Positions 51,409-60,195 of a DNA stretch of 64,000 bases are shown piece by piece. The translations under genes and the position numbers were made by a program. The notes under the pieces are model-generated. The model searched no databases. It had not been told where the DNA came from and saw only the letters and a list, made by a program, of their open reading frames with translations. The stretch comes from Berkiella sp963829835 (GTDB lineage Bacteria; Pseudomonadota; Gammaproteobacteria; Berkiellales; Berkiellaceae): NCBI GenBank assembly GCA_963829835.1, contig CAWHKC010000002.1, positions 62,001 through 126,000 on the forward strand. The letters run 5' to 3'. Every line of letters begins with the position of its first letter. Within the stretch, counting starts at the first letter, position 1.

Positions 51409-52002
51409 TTAAAATTCATCCTTTTTGCATAATACCCTTAACCAAGCATTGGCAGGACTTGGAGCAACCCAGCTAACCGTATCTGCTGTTTTCCAAATTT
51501 TCAGCACTTCGAATAATCCCTTCAAATATGGCAAGATACTCATTTCGTCCATATCATAAAAAGTTCTGCCTTCAACGCGTCTTTCGTCATTGCCATATTT
51601 AAATGAGAAATACAAAATCCCATTTGGTTTGAGCGAACGCTGTATTTTTTCAAATACATTTTTTAATTCATTAAAAGGAACATGGAGGAGTGATGCACTG
51701 GCCCATACCCCATCAAATTGATTTTCAAAGGCAAGATCTTGTAATGACTGCAGCAAGGTTGGCTGGCCCAATTTCTGGGTGGATATTTTGACCATTTCAA
51801 TGGAAGCATCAAAAGCCGTCACATCATGTCCCAGATTTTTAAAATAGATTGCATCGCGGCCAGGACCACAGCCTGCATCTAAAATCGATGCTTTTTTAGG
51901 CAGGAGTGCCAAAAATTGATTATAAATGTCAGACATATCATGCGCAAATGTGCGCTCTGTGAAAATTTCGGCGTTGTTATCATAGTAGTCTGTTGAGTTC
52001 AT
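51409..52002 (-). CDS. Class I SAM-dependent methyltransferase
   Basis: A 197-residue protein of the methyltransferase_25/tellurite-resistance-TehB-like group: motif I ILDAGCGPGRDAIYFKN, DVTAFDASIEMVK, FDGVWASASLLHVP, YFSFKYGNDERRVEGRTFYDMDE. This short family often modifies small molecules. The substrate is unknown. ATG 52002 is used. Confidence 0.88.
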   Translation of the reverse strand: MNSTDYYDNNAEIFTERTFAHDMSDIYNQFLALLPKKASILDAGCGPGRDAIYFKNLGHDVTAFDASIEMVKISTQKLGQPTLLQSLQDLAFENQFDGVWASASLLHVPFNELKNVFEKIQRSLKPNGILYFSFKYGNDERRVEGRTFYDMDEMSILPYLKGLFEVLKIWKTADTVSWVAPSPANAWLRVLCKKDEF

Positions 52003-52109
52003 TGTTCATCTCGTATTTTATTTCGGGTGGCTAACAAAAGAATAGTAGCCTGCCATCCACTGGAAAAAGAAAGTATAATTGCCAATTTATTTAACTAAGA
52101 ATCCTCATC

Positions 52110-52405
52110 ATGTCTGAAATATCCAGTACAAATCAACGAAATACAGGAATTGATATTATCAGAGGATTATCGATTATTTTTGTCATTATACATCATATAC
52201 AAATCAGACTTCCTCTTGATCAGGGGTGGGTAAAAGATTTCTTTTCTTCAAAGCTCCTCAAAATATTAGGTTGGAGTGGTTATTATGGTGTGATTGTATT
52301 CTTTGTTATATCAGGATTCGTTTTCGATTCGCTCGAATCTTTCCTTGTCTTTTTGGGCTACTAGTCATCTTAAGTATTTTTCACTTAGAACGAACATCTT
52401 TTTGA
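52110..52405 (+). pseudogene. Acyltransferase-3 family gene, truncated and frameshifted
   Basis: GIDIIRGLSIIFVIIHHIQIRLP and GYYGVIVFFVISGFVF are the first two transmembrane segments of acyltransferase-3 (O-acetyltransferase) proteins, which normally exceed 330 residues. After ~75 residues the frame breaks; FARIFPCLFGLLVILSIFHLE continues in another frame to a stop at 52405. The rest is missing. The ~200 nt from there to 52607 hold no recognisable gene. Confidence 0.8.
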
Positions 52406-52607
52406 AATCATCCATTTGAACTTAAAATGAAGCAGCGGATATACACTTTTTTTAGCTACCCAAGGGATACCTTTTTCTGATTCTTGTAATAATTTTTATA
52501 ACTTGGAACCCTAGTTAACTATCTATATAATTGCTCTTTATTTTCAGGATGAAACAAACTGCCAGTAAGGCTCATCGATTTATTAAAATTTTTTACTAAG
52601 GTGCAAT

Positions 52608-52934
52608 ATGCTCGAAATGCAATCCCCTGAATCAAATGTTACATCTGCTTTTTCTCCACCTAAAAAAGGCTACGTTGACATAAATTGGGTAAATTCAATG
52701 TTAGAATTTGTTGGTAAGGCGGTTGAGCTTGACAATGTAAAAAAAACTATCAAAGAATACACCGTAGAGCAATATAACCAAGAAAATAAAGCACTATTAG
52801 CCCAAGAAAATATCGTCTATCAATATTATCAAAAAAAACTAGCTGATAAACAGGCTTCAAATTTCACGAAAATTGATTCACAGGATGAAGAAATCGAGTT
52901 TACTGGCGTGCCACCAAAACGATTGAGTGTTTAA
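52608..52934 (+). CDS. Small hypothetical protein
   Basis: A 108-residue soluble protein I do not recognise. It is rich in Asn, Lys and Glu, with a central predicted helix pair (VNSMLEFVGKAVELDNVKKT; YQYYQKKLADKQASNF) and a polar end. An AGGTG precedes the ATG 5 nt downstream. No neighbours suggest a function. The 268 nt beyond it contain a possible repeat remnant (TGTCAGGCTCC..GTCGGACCCTGCCCC, ~53049-53097). Confidence 0.5.
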   Translation: MLEMQSPESNVTSAFSPPKKGYVDINWVNSMLEFVGKAVELDNVKKTIKEYTVEQYNQENKALLAQENIVYQYYQKKLADKQASNFTKIDSQDEEIEFTGVPPKRLSV

Positions 52935-53202
52935 TAGTATGATCATCTAATGATTTAAGGTGGATGTTATTTTTTGCTTTGCATATCCGCATACGAATAT
53001 TCACCCAAACAGCTCAAGATATTAAAAATAAATACAAATAGTCACTTGATGTGTCAGGCTCCAATTCTAAGATCATTACGGAGTCGGACCCTGCCCCACA
53101 TCTGGTGTGGAAAACCTTTCATCTAAAAATCATAGATATTAAAATTAAAAAATCATTAAATATACTTAGAATCATATTCCATCACAACGGCAATATCTAA
53201 CT

Positions 53203-54135
53203 ATGAGCATTCAGAAATTAATTGAACTTGTTAAGCAAGGAAATGTAGATACTTTTAACGAGTTTATGCAATTATATTCTCCGACGGAACAAGTCCAAAT
53301 AGTCTCTCAAGATAATTTTCTGCTATTTCATTTAGCAATAGCAAGCGGTTATGTCCCTATGTTTGATGCCGTAGCACTTATTATTGCTCAACAAGATGAG
53401 TATCCCTTTAATCAAGATTTATTAATTGAAGCTCTAGATGCACGTAAAGCAGAAGGCTTGAAAAAATCATTAGAGCATAATCATGGTGAGATGATAGACA
53501 GTTTTATGAAAGATGAATACTTAAATTGTAAATGCATAGAAGTATTTGTTGACCATCCTCAATATATAACATCCTTACAAGATCAAGCTAACGCAAATAA
53601 GTATATCGAAGAAGTTTTCGAATCTGCCTGTAGGCTAAGTAGTATAAAATTTGAAGCAGTGTTAAAAATGATGCCTCCTACTCTGTTGGAACAGCTCTTA
53701 ATTTCAGGCGATCCATTGCTGCAAGCAAATGATCCAGCCGTGTTTCTACGATTATGGGATTTAACTCCGTTAGCATATCGTGAACAAATCAGCGCAACGA
53801 TCCTGCCAAGATGCTGTATTAATGCTGCCAAATATAATCAAACTTCATTAATCCAAGCAATTTTGAGTCAACTTACCGCAGAGCAAAGTCTGAAATGTTT
53901 GCAGCACGAGGACTATAATGCTTTTGTTTATGCCTCAGATCGCGGCAATTTAGAATTGGTGCAGCTCATTTGGAAGAATCTTCCGAATTCCATTAATAGT
54001 GAAGCGTTAATGGCGAGCAATTATGCTGCATACCGCTGGGCCAAGCGCGCAGATCATATAGCTGTTGTTGAGTTTATCGAATCGGTTGTTCCTTGGGATT
54101 TAAAAGAGCAAATGCATCGAGCGACTGGACTGTAG
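53203..54135 (+). CDS. Ankyrin-like solenoid protein, candidate effector
   Basis: A 310-residue helical protein. At least two ankyrin-like units are visible, NFLLFHLAIASGYVPMFDAVA near the start and YNAFVYASDRGNLELVQLIWKNLP near residues 230-255, with degenerate units between. No catalytic domain is evident. In host-associated Legionellales such proteins are often secreted; I cannot show a signal. The ribosome site at ATG 53203 is weak. Confidence 0.65.
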   Translation: MSIQKLIELVKQGNVDTFNEFMQLYSPTEQVQIVSQDNFLLFHLAIASGYVPMFDAVALIIAQQDEYPFNQDLLIEALDARKAEGLKKSLEHNHGEMIDSFMKDEYLNCKCIEVFVDHPQYITSLQDQANANKYIEEVFESACRLSSIKFEAVLKMMPPTLLEQLLISGDPLLQANDPAVFLRLWDLTPLAYREQISATILPRCCINAAKYNQTSLIQAILSQLTAEQSLKCLQHEDYNAFVYASDRGNLELVQLIWKNLPNSINSEALMASNYAAYRWAKRADHIAVVEFIESVVPWDLKEQMHRATGL

Positions 54136-54275
54136 CCTGACTAACTCGGAAGCTTCCTGAAAACCTGAATTCTCTCGAAGATTTACATAAAAGCTAAGTA
54201 ACTATCGTTCATTGTCTAGTGTACTAGTAATTTTGGGGCAGGCCTGACCCCAACACTACTTGCGAGTTATTCTAT

Positions 54276-54740
54276 TTAATCTTTTAATAATTCCAAAATA
54301 ACTATCATCGCAAATATAAAAGGTGTAGATAAAATCAGATTATAATAAAATTTATCGGCTTTTGGTTGTTGTTCTCCGTAACTATTTGTACCTTTTGTAC
54401 CAGGACACAAGGAAAAGATAAAACAAATAATACCCCCTAGGATTGGAATAACATTTATTAATACCCACCAAGCTGAACGATCTATATCATTTAATCTTCT
54501 TATATGTAAGGCAAGAAAATTTGGTAAGATGAAAATGAATATTAACAACATCAAAGTTGGAGACAATGTCACTCTTTCATCGATAGCTACCAATAAAAAA
54601 AATATACTTAACCAAAATGAATTTAATGCAAAATATTTTATTCTGTTTAAACGTGGACTGAGACTGTAAAATTCAAGTTTATTCCAAAAATAGCTTATTG
54701 GATTCATAACTTTACTATTCTTTGCGCTATCAACTGTCAT
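54276..54740 (-). CDS. DUF805 membrane protein
   Basis: At 154 residues it fits DUF805: a polar N-terminus with YFWNKLEFYSLSPRLNRIKYF, four membrane segments, LALHIRRLNDIDRSAWW between helices, and SLCPGTKGTNSYGEQQP near the end. The function of DUF805 proteins is unknown. AAAGGAGG precedes ATG 54740. Confidence 0.88.
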   Translation of the reverse strand: MTVDSAKNSKVMNPISYFWNKLEFYSLSPRLNRIKYFALNSFWLSIFFLLVAIDERVTLSPTLMLLIFIFILPNFLALHIRRLNDIDRSAWWVLINVIPILGGIICFIFSLCPGTKGTNSYGEQQPKADKFYYNLILSTPFIFAMIVILELLKD

Positions 54741-54912
54741 TTAACCTCCTTTTTACACCCGGCTACCGGATATTAAAAAACTCCGTTTATTTAAATTATT
54801 TACTAAGCCAGTCCTGCTTCGCTAATGCGACATACTCTCGTACATTTTTTTATTTAGTAAACTGATTATGGGCTTGAGTATTATAAGAGATGGGTAGCTA
54901 CGCAGGACATAA

Positions 54913-54950
54913 GACTTTGTAACGTTCGCCTTCGGCGAACTAACAAAGTC
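54913..54950. repeat. Strong hairpin downstream of tRNA-Val
   Basis: GTTCGCC/GGCGAAC (54924-54930 with 54934-54940, 3-nt loop) within GACTTTGT/ACAAAGTC (54913-54920 with 54943-54950). It lies 3 nt past the CCA end of the minus-strand tRNA gene. No T-run; it may be a processing or REP-like hairpin. Confidence 0.6.
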
Positions 54951-54953
54951 TAA

Positions 54954-55028
54954 TGGTAGGCACGAGTGGGATCGAACCACCGACCACCACCATGTCAAGG
55001 TGGTGCTCTACCACTGAGCTACGTGCCT
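54954..55028 (-). tRNA. tRNA-Val (anticodon GAC)
   Basis: A 75-nt cloverleaf on the minus strand: acceptor AGGCACG/CGTGCCT, anticodon arm CCACC-TTGACAT-GGTGG giving GAC, T-arm GGTTCGATCCC, encoded CCA. Confidence 0.95.
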
Positions 55029-55148
55029 AAAAAGTAAGGCGAAAAGATACCACCTTTTTTACAATCAATGCAAGGTTAGCTCTTCACTAAAGGGGCGCTA
55101 TAAGATAAAGTCTTTCTCTTTACCCATTTGAGTTAGAAGAGTTTGAAA

Positions 55149-56945
55149 ATGCATCGTTACCGAACACACACTTGCGGCGCTTTAACCATTTCCGAGGAAG
55201 GTCAAACAGTAAAGTTATCCGGTTGGGTCCACCGTAAGCGAGATCATGGTAATTTGCTTTTCATCGATTTACGCGATCATTATGGGATCACCCAATGTGT
55301 CATCGAAACAACATCACCTCATTTTAAGGTGGCCGAATCAGCACGTAATGAAAGTGTTGTGACACTCACTGGTAAAGTCGTCAAACGCTCACCAGAAACC
55401 ATTAACGCTAAAATGGCGACCGGTAAAATTGAAGTCATGATCGATACGTTTGAAATTGATTCTCAAGCCGACATTCTTCCTATTCAAGTTAACTCTGATC
55501 AAGAATTTCCAGAAGATACTCGATTACGATATCGCTTTTTAGATTTACGTCGCGAAAAAATGCACAGTAATATTGTGCTGCGTTCACAAATTATCGCGTC
55601 CTTGAGAAGACGAATGATTGACCAAGGGTTCTTAGAATTTCAAACCCCTATTCTCACCTCAAGCTCCCCTGAAGGCGCTCGTGACTTTTTAGTGCCAAGC
55701 CGGATGCATCCGGGTAAATTTTATGCTCTCCCCCAAGCACCACAACAATTTAAACAATTGTTGATGGTGGCGGGTTTTGATAGATATTTTCAAATCGCAC
55801 CTTGTTTTCGTGATGAAGATGCCAGAGCAGACAGATCGCCTGGCGAGTTCTATCAACTTGACTTTGAAATGTCCTATGTAACACAAGAAGATGTCTTTCA
55901 AGCCGTTGAGCCAGTATTACATGGCGTATTTACCGAATTTGCTAAAGGCCGACAAGTAAGTAGCTTGCCATTCCCGCACTTTACTTATGAAGAATCCATG
56001 CTCAAATTTGGTAACGATAAACCAGATATCAGAAATCCAATCGTTATAGCAGATGTGACTTCTGTGTTTGTAGGTTCTGAATTTAATGCTTTCGCAAAAG
56101 CCATTGAGAAGGGCTCAATAGTACGCGCTATCCCTGCGCCAAACACAGAAACCCAACCACGTAGTTTCTTTGAAAAAATGAATGGGTGGGCAGTCACACA
56201 AGGTGCACCAGGACTTGGCTATATTATTTTCGCAAAAGACCAAGCCAAAGGTCCCATTGCTAAATTCTTAAATCCAGAAAGATTAGCACAACTGCAACAA
56301 CTTACCGGTTGTAAAGAAGGCGATGCGGTGTTCTTCGTCTGCGCACCAAAAGCAGGCGCTGAAAAGTTGGCTGGGTTTGCGCGAACTAAACTGGGCGAAG
56401 AATTAGAACTTATCGATAAAAATCGCTTTGAGTTCTGTTGGGTGGTTGATTTCCCAATGTATGAATATAACGAAGATCAGAAAAAGATCGATTTCTCACA
56501 CAATCCGTTCTCAATGCCACAAGGTGGACTGGATGCTCTTTTAACCAAAGATCCTTTAACCATTAAAGCGTTTCAATATGATATCGTTTGTAACGGCATA
56601 GAGCTTTCAAGCGGTGCGATAAGAAACCATTTACCAGAAGTGATGTACAAAGCCTTTGAAATTGCAAGCTATAGTAAAGAAGAAGTTGAAGCACAATTTG
56701 GCGGTATGTTAAATGCGTTTAAATATGGCGCTCCTCCCCATGGTGGTTGCGCACCAGGGATCGACAGGATTGTGATGTTGCTGGCGAATGAACCTAATAT
56801 CCGTGAAGTGGTTGCTTTCCCAATGAATCAAAATGCACAAGACTTGCTGATGCAAGCACCTTCTGAAGTGATGGAGAAGCAGTTAAAAGAGTTGCATATT
56901 AAGGTGCAGATGCCTGCGTCTGAGAAAGGAAAAGAAAAAGTTTAA
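55149..56945 (+). CDS. aspS: Aspartyl-tRNA synthetase of alphaproteobacterial type
   Basis: A 598-residue class IIb synthetase: OB-fold anticodon domain (VKLSGWVHRKRDHGNLLFIDLRD), motif 2 region with FRDEDARADRSPGEFYQLDFEMSYVTQEDVF, bacterial GAD insert, and motif 3 GAPPHGGCAPGIDRIVMLL. The SPGEFYQLD form and much of the C-terminal half (KKIDFSHNPFSMPQGGL, YDIVCNGIELSSGAIRNH) are those of alphaproteobacterial AspRS; the E. coli enzyme has RADRQPEFTQID. It likely also charges tRNA-Asn if a GatCAB pathway exists. ATG 55149 is used. Horizontal acquisition is inferred. Confidence 0.95.
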   Translation: MHRYRTHTCGALTISEEGQTVKLSGWVHRKRDHGNLLFIDLRDHYGITQCVIETTSPHFKVAESARNESVVTLTGKVVKRSPETINAKMATGKIEVMIDTFEIDSQADILPIQVNSDQEFPEDTRLRYRFLDLRREKMHSNIVLRSQIIASLRRRMIDQGFLEFQTPILTSSSPEGARDFLVPSRMHPGKFYALPQAPQQFKQLLMVAGFDRYFQIAPCFRDEDARADRSPGEFYQLDFEMSYVTQEDVFQAVEPVLHGVFTEFAKGRQVSSLPFPHFTYEESMLKFGNDKPDIRNPIVIADVTSVFVGSEFNAFAKAIEKGSIVRAIPAPNTETQPRSFFEKMNGWAVTQGAPGLGYIIFAKDQAKGPIAKFLNPERLAQLQQLTGCKEGDAVFFVCAPKAGAEKLAGFARTKLGEELELIDKNRFEFCWVVDFPMYEYNEDQKKIDFSHNPFSMPQGGLDALLTKDPLTIKAFQYDIVCNGIELSSGAIRNHLPEVMYKAFEIASYSKEEVEAQFGGMLNAFKYGAPPHGGCAPGIDRIVMLLANEPNIREVVAFPMNQNAQDLLMQAPSEVMEKQLKELHIKVQMPASEKGKEKV

Positions 56946-56956
56946 TTTTTTTATCG

Positions 56957-56975
56957 GGCGGATCTATGATCCGCC
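56957..56975 (+). terminator. Hairpin after aspS
   Basis: Perfect 8-bp stem GGCGGATC/GATCCGCC with loop TAT, starting ~11 nt after the stop. A T-run precedes rather than follows it, so termination on the plus strand is uncertain. Confidence 0.45.
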
Positions 56976-57111
56976 AGCCTTCAATGCCTGTCTATCCCTT
57001 TACCCGAACCACCTATCCAAAACACATTCTCCTATCATTTTTTACCACATACTTATGTTATCCATCTAAGTATAATCTACTCCAAATCTATACCCTTTAT
57101 TGGAGTTACTT

Positions 57112-58026
57112 ATGCCTGGTGAAATTCAAAACCCAAATGGCCTTGAGCATGACATTCAAGCTGATGAACCAGAGAATCAGTTGCCATATATGGGAGAAGC
57201 CTTTGATTCAATATTTGGCTTCTTTAAAAGCTTTGCAGTTCATCTGTTCAAGCAAACAGAAAGCGTTGAATATGAATCTATAAAATTTGAAGATGACAGG
57301 CCATTATTCATTGGCCGCCACGAACAAAACATTAATGCCTTAAAACCAATACGCGCTGCTGAGTTAGATATAAATCCTGACTCTGGTACAACGGCTTTAC
57401 ATAGAGCAACAAGCAGTGTGACCATAATATTATTGCTTGCAGCTGGTGCAGATGTTCATGCTCGTGACAATGATGGCAATACACCATTACACAATGCCAA
57501 ATCGGCAGAAGCCGTCAAAGTGCTTATTGAGGCCGGAGCAGATGTTCATGCTCGTGACAATGATGGCAATACACCATTACACAATGCCAAATCGGCAGAA
57601 GCCGTCAAAGTGCTTATTGAGGCCGGAGCAGATGTTCATGCTCGCAATAATAATGGCAGCACACCAATACTCACTGCAATAACGCATGATGCCATGAAAG
57701 CGCTACTTGCCGCTGGAGCAGATATTAATGCTCGCAACAATAGTGGTCAATCGATATTACACTCTTATCGCTCTCCCAAAACATTAAAAATGCTAATTGA
57801 TAAGGGAGCACAGGTTGATGTCGCTGATAATATTGAAAACTACAATCCATTAAGTTTTTATGTCTCTTTGGATAGGTTTGAGCAAGCAAAAATGCTTATT
57901 GAAGCAGGAGCTAATACTCAAATGAGAGATTATATGGGTAGAACGGCTATTGATTTTGCTAATATTAGAGCAACAGAAGATATAAAGAACTTACTGCGCC
58001 AACAAAGAACGTTCAAAATTCCTTAA
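57112..58026 (+). CDS. Ankyrin-repeat protein with identical 30-residue units
   Basis: A 304-residue protein: a ~80-residue N-terminal region, then ankyrin repeats from ~85 to the end. Units ending in DVHARDNDGNTPLHNAKSAEAVKVLIEAGA occur twice identically in both protein and DNA. Later units (NNNGSTPILTAI, NNSGQSILHSY, MGRTAIDFANI) diverge. The core units are 30 residues rather than the usual 33. Such proteins mediate protein binding, often in host cells. TTGGAG lies 6 nt before ATG 57112. Confidence 0.85.
   Translation: MPGEIQNPNGLEHDIQADEPENQLPYMGEAFDSIFGFFKSFAVHLFKQTESVEYESIKFEDDRPLFIGRHEQNINALKPIRAAELDINPDSGTTALHRATSSVTIILLLAAGADVHARDNDGNTPLHNAKSAEAVKVLIEAGADVHARDNDGNTPLHNAKSAEAVKVLIEAGADVHARNNNGSTPILTAITHDAMKALLAAGADINARNNSGQSILHSYRSPKTLKMLIDKGAQVDVADNIENYNPLSFYVSLDRFEQAKMLIEAGANTQMRDYMGRTAIDFANIRATEDIKNLLRQQRTFKIP
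57451..57644 (+). repeat. Perfect 90-bp tandem duplication within the ankyrin gene
   Basis: 57451-57540 and 57541-57630 are identical, and the identity runs 14 nt into the third unit at 57631. The unit is 90 nt, in frame. Recent, and likely variable between strains. Confidence 0.93.
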
Positions 58027-58029
58027 GAT

Positions 58030-58047
58030 AGAGGCTATATAGCCTCT
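58030..58047. terminator. Bidirectional hairpin between the ankyrin gene and uvrB
   Basis: Perfect 18-nt palindrome AGAGGCTATATAGCCTCT, starting 3 nt after the ankyrin stop and overlapping the uvrB end. TTTA follows on the plus strand. Confidence 0.5.
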
Positions 58048-60104
58048 TTAAACGCTAATTCTTTGATTTGGGTAATTTCATCCCTAATCGCTGCAGCCTG
58101 TTCAAATTCTAAATTCTTCGCATACTCATACATTTGTGCATCCCATTTCTTCAAGAGCTTTGTCATCTCTTTAGGTGAAACAGCCACATGGGTTTGGCGA
58201 TATTTTTGAATTTCAGCAACAACGGGGTTCGATGGTTCAATAAGTGCGGATTTTTTCCCGCCTCTTTTATTGGATATTTTTCTTCCAACAAATGCCCCTT
58301 CCATAATATCTTCTACAGATTTAATAATGGAAGCTGGGGTTATGCCATGTTGTTTGTTATAGAGTGTTTGTTTGGCACGTCTTCTATCGGTTTCACCAAT
58401 AGCATACTTCATTGAGCCGGTCATTTTATCGGCATATAAAATAGCTTTACCATTGATATGACGCGCGGCTCGTCCAATTGTTTGGATGAGAGAACGGCCA
58501 GAACGCAAGAACCCTTCCTTGTCAGCATCCAAAATTGCCACTAAGGACACTTCAGGCATGTCCAAGCCTTCACGCAATAAGTTGATCCCTACGAGTACAT
58601 CAAACACACCCAAACGCAGATCGCGAATAATCTCTACACGTTCAACAGTTTCAATTTCTGAGTGCAGATAACGCACCTTGACACCATGCTCAGAAAGATA
58701 ATCGGTGAGATCTTCTGACATTCTTTTGGTTAAGGTGGTGATAAGCACTCTTTCTTTGATGGCAACGCGTTTATGGATTTCTGATAAAACATCATCCACT
58801 TGAGAGCCAACTGGCCGCACTTCAATCCTAGGATCAACCAATCCGGTTGGACGAACAATCTGTTCGGCTGGCTTACCCGAAAGCTTCAATTCATAATCGC
58901 CAGGGGTTGCTGAAACGAAAATGGCTTGTGGCATAATTTTTTCAAATTCATCAAATCGCAAGGGGCGGTTATCCATAGCAGAGGGTAACCGAAAGCCGTA
59001 TTCCACCAAGGTTTCTTTACGAGACCGATCCCCTTTATACATTGCCCCCAATTGCGGCACCATGACATGTGACTCATCTAAAATCATCAGCGCTTTAGGT
59101 GGTAGATAATCAATTAAGGTTGGCGGTGGCTCACCTGGAGCACGTCCGGTTAGAAAGCGTGAATAATTTTCAATCCCGTTGCAATATCCCAATTGAATCA
59201 ACATTTCAATATCATATTGCGTGCGTTGCTCTAAGCGTTGGGCTTCGACTAATTTTTGATTATCTCGAAGATAAGCAAGTCTATCTTTAAGTTCAATTTT
59301 AATATTTTCAACAGCATCTAAGACTTGTTGTCGTGGTGTCACATAATGACTTTTTGGATATATCGTGACTCTTGGCACTTCTTGCTGAACATGACCTGTT
59401 AGGGGATCAAAGATACTTAAAGCATCAATTTCATCACCAAACAATTGGATCCTTACCGCCAGTTTTTCTGATTCAGCAGGATAAACATCAATGACATCAC
59501 CGCGTACACGATAATATCCACGGCGTAACTCAACATCATTGCGCGTATATTGTAATTCGGCTAGTCTTCTTAAAATCTGACGCTGATCAATGCGCTCGCC
59601 TCGACTGACATGCAACATCATACTCAAGTATGAGTTGGGATCGCCTAATCCATAGATAGCAGAAACAGTTGCAACGATAATGGCATCATCTCGCTCAAGT
59701 AAGGCTTTGGTTGCCGATAATCGCATTTGTTCAATATGTTCATTGATGGAAGCGTCTTTTTCAATATACGTATCTGAAGAAGGCACATACGCTTCAGGCT
59801 GATAATAATCATAATAAGAAACAAAATACTCAACACTGTTAGTTGGAAAAAAAGTTTTCATTTCACCATATAATTGTGCCGCCAATGTTTTATTGGGAGC
59901 CATAATAAGGGTTGGTCTTTGTATGATTTCAATAACATTCGCAATGGAAAAGGTTTTACCCGATCCTGTAACCCCTAATAAGGTCTGATATTGCAGGCCA
60001 TCATTTAAACCATTTACCAATGTCTCAATCGCTTGCGGCTGATCGCCGTTTGGAGCAAAATTGGTCGCTAATTTAAATTTTTTACTATTTCGTTTTTTTG
60101 TCAT
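58035..60104 (-). CDS. uvrB: Excinuclease ABC subunit B
   Basis: A 689-residue helicase-like damage recognition subunit. Walker A is TLLGVTGSGKTFSIANV, the beta hairpin YYDYYQPEAYVP, DEAD-like DESHVMVPQ, motif V/VI ILDADKEGFLRSGRSLIQTIGRAARH, and the UVR domain at the C-terminus (MYEYAKNLEFEQAAAIRDEI). Complete and typical length. It works with UvrA and UvrC in nucleotide excision repair. ATG 60104. Confidence 0.98.
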   Translation of the reverse strand: MTKKRNSKKFKLATNFAPNGDQPQAIETLVNGLNDGLQYQTLLGVTGSGKTFSIANVIEIIQRPTLIMAPNKTLAAQLYGEMKTFFPTNSVEYFVSYYDYYQPEAYVPSSDTYIEKDASINEHIEQMRLSATKALLERDDAIIVATVSAIYGLGDPNSYLSMMLHVSRGERIDQRQILRRLAELQYTRNDVELRRGYYRVRGDVIDVYPAESEKLAVRIQLFGDEIDALSIFDPLTGHVQQEVPRVTIYPKSHYVTPRQQVLDAVENIKIELKDRLAYLRDNQKLVEAQRLEQRTQYDIEMLIQLGYCNGIENYSRFLTGRAPGEPPPTLIDYLPPKALMILDESHVMVPQLGAMYKGDRSRKETLVEYGFRLPSAMDNRPLRFDEFEKIMPQAIFVSATPGDYELKLSGKPAEQIVRPTGLVDPRIEVRPVGSQVDDVLSEIHKRVAIKERVLITTLTKRMSEDLTDYLSEHGVKVRYLHSEIETVERVEIIRDLRLGVFDVLVGINLLREGLDMPEVSLVAILDADKEGFLRSGRSLIQTIGRAARHINGKAILYADKMTGSMKYAIGETDRRRAKQTLYNKQHGITPASIIKSVEDIMEGAFVGRKISNKRGGKKSALIEPSNPVVAEIQKYRQTHVAVSPKEMTKLLKKWDAQMYEYAKNLEFEQAAAIRDEITQIKELAFKEAI

Positions 60105-60195
60105 AAATTTGAGTTAATTTCTTAAAAATGCTTTTTATATGGCAAAGTAATCATTCTAAATTCTATAACAATTACTACTATTGAGGCAAATTAAA

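Noticed and set aside
53049..54255. GTCAGGC...CTGCCCC and GGGGCAGGCCTGACCCC flanking the ankyrin-like gene as ends of a mobile element
   Set aside because: The fragments are short, and no transposase or clear target duplication accompanies them.
56966..57283. 105-residue plus-strand frame after aspS
   Set aside because: It overlaps the ankyrin gene in another frame and lacks a ribosome site.
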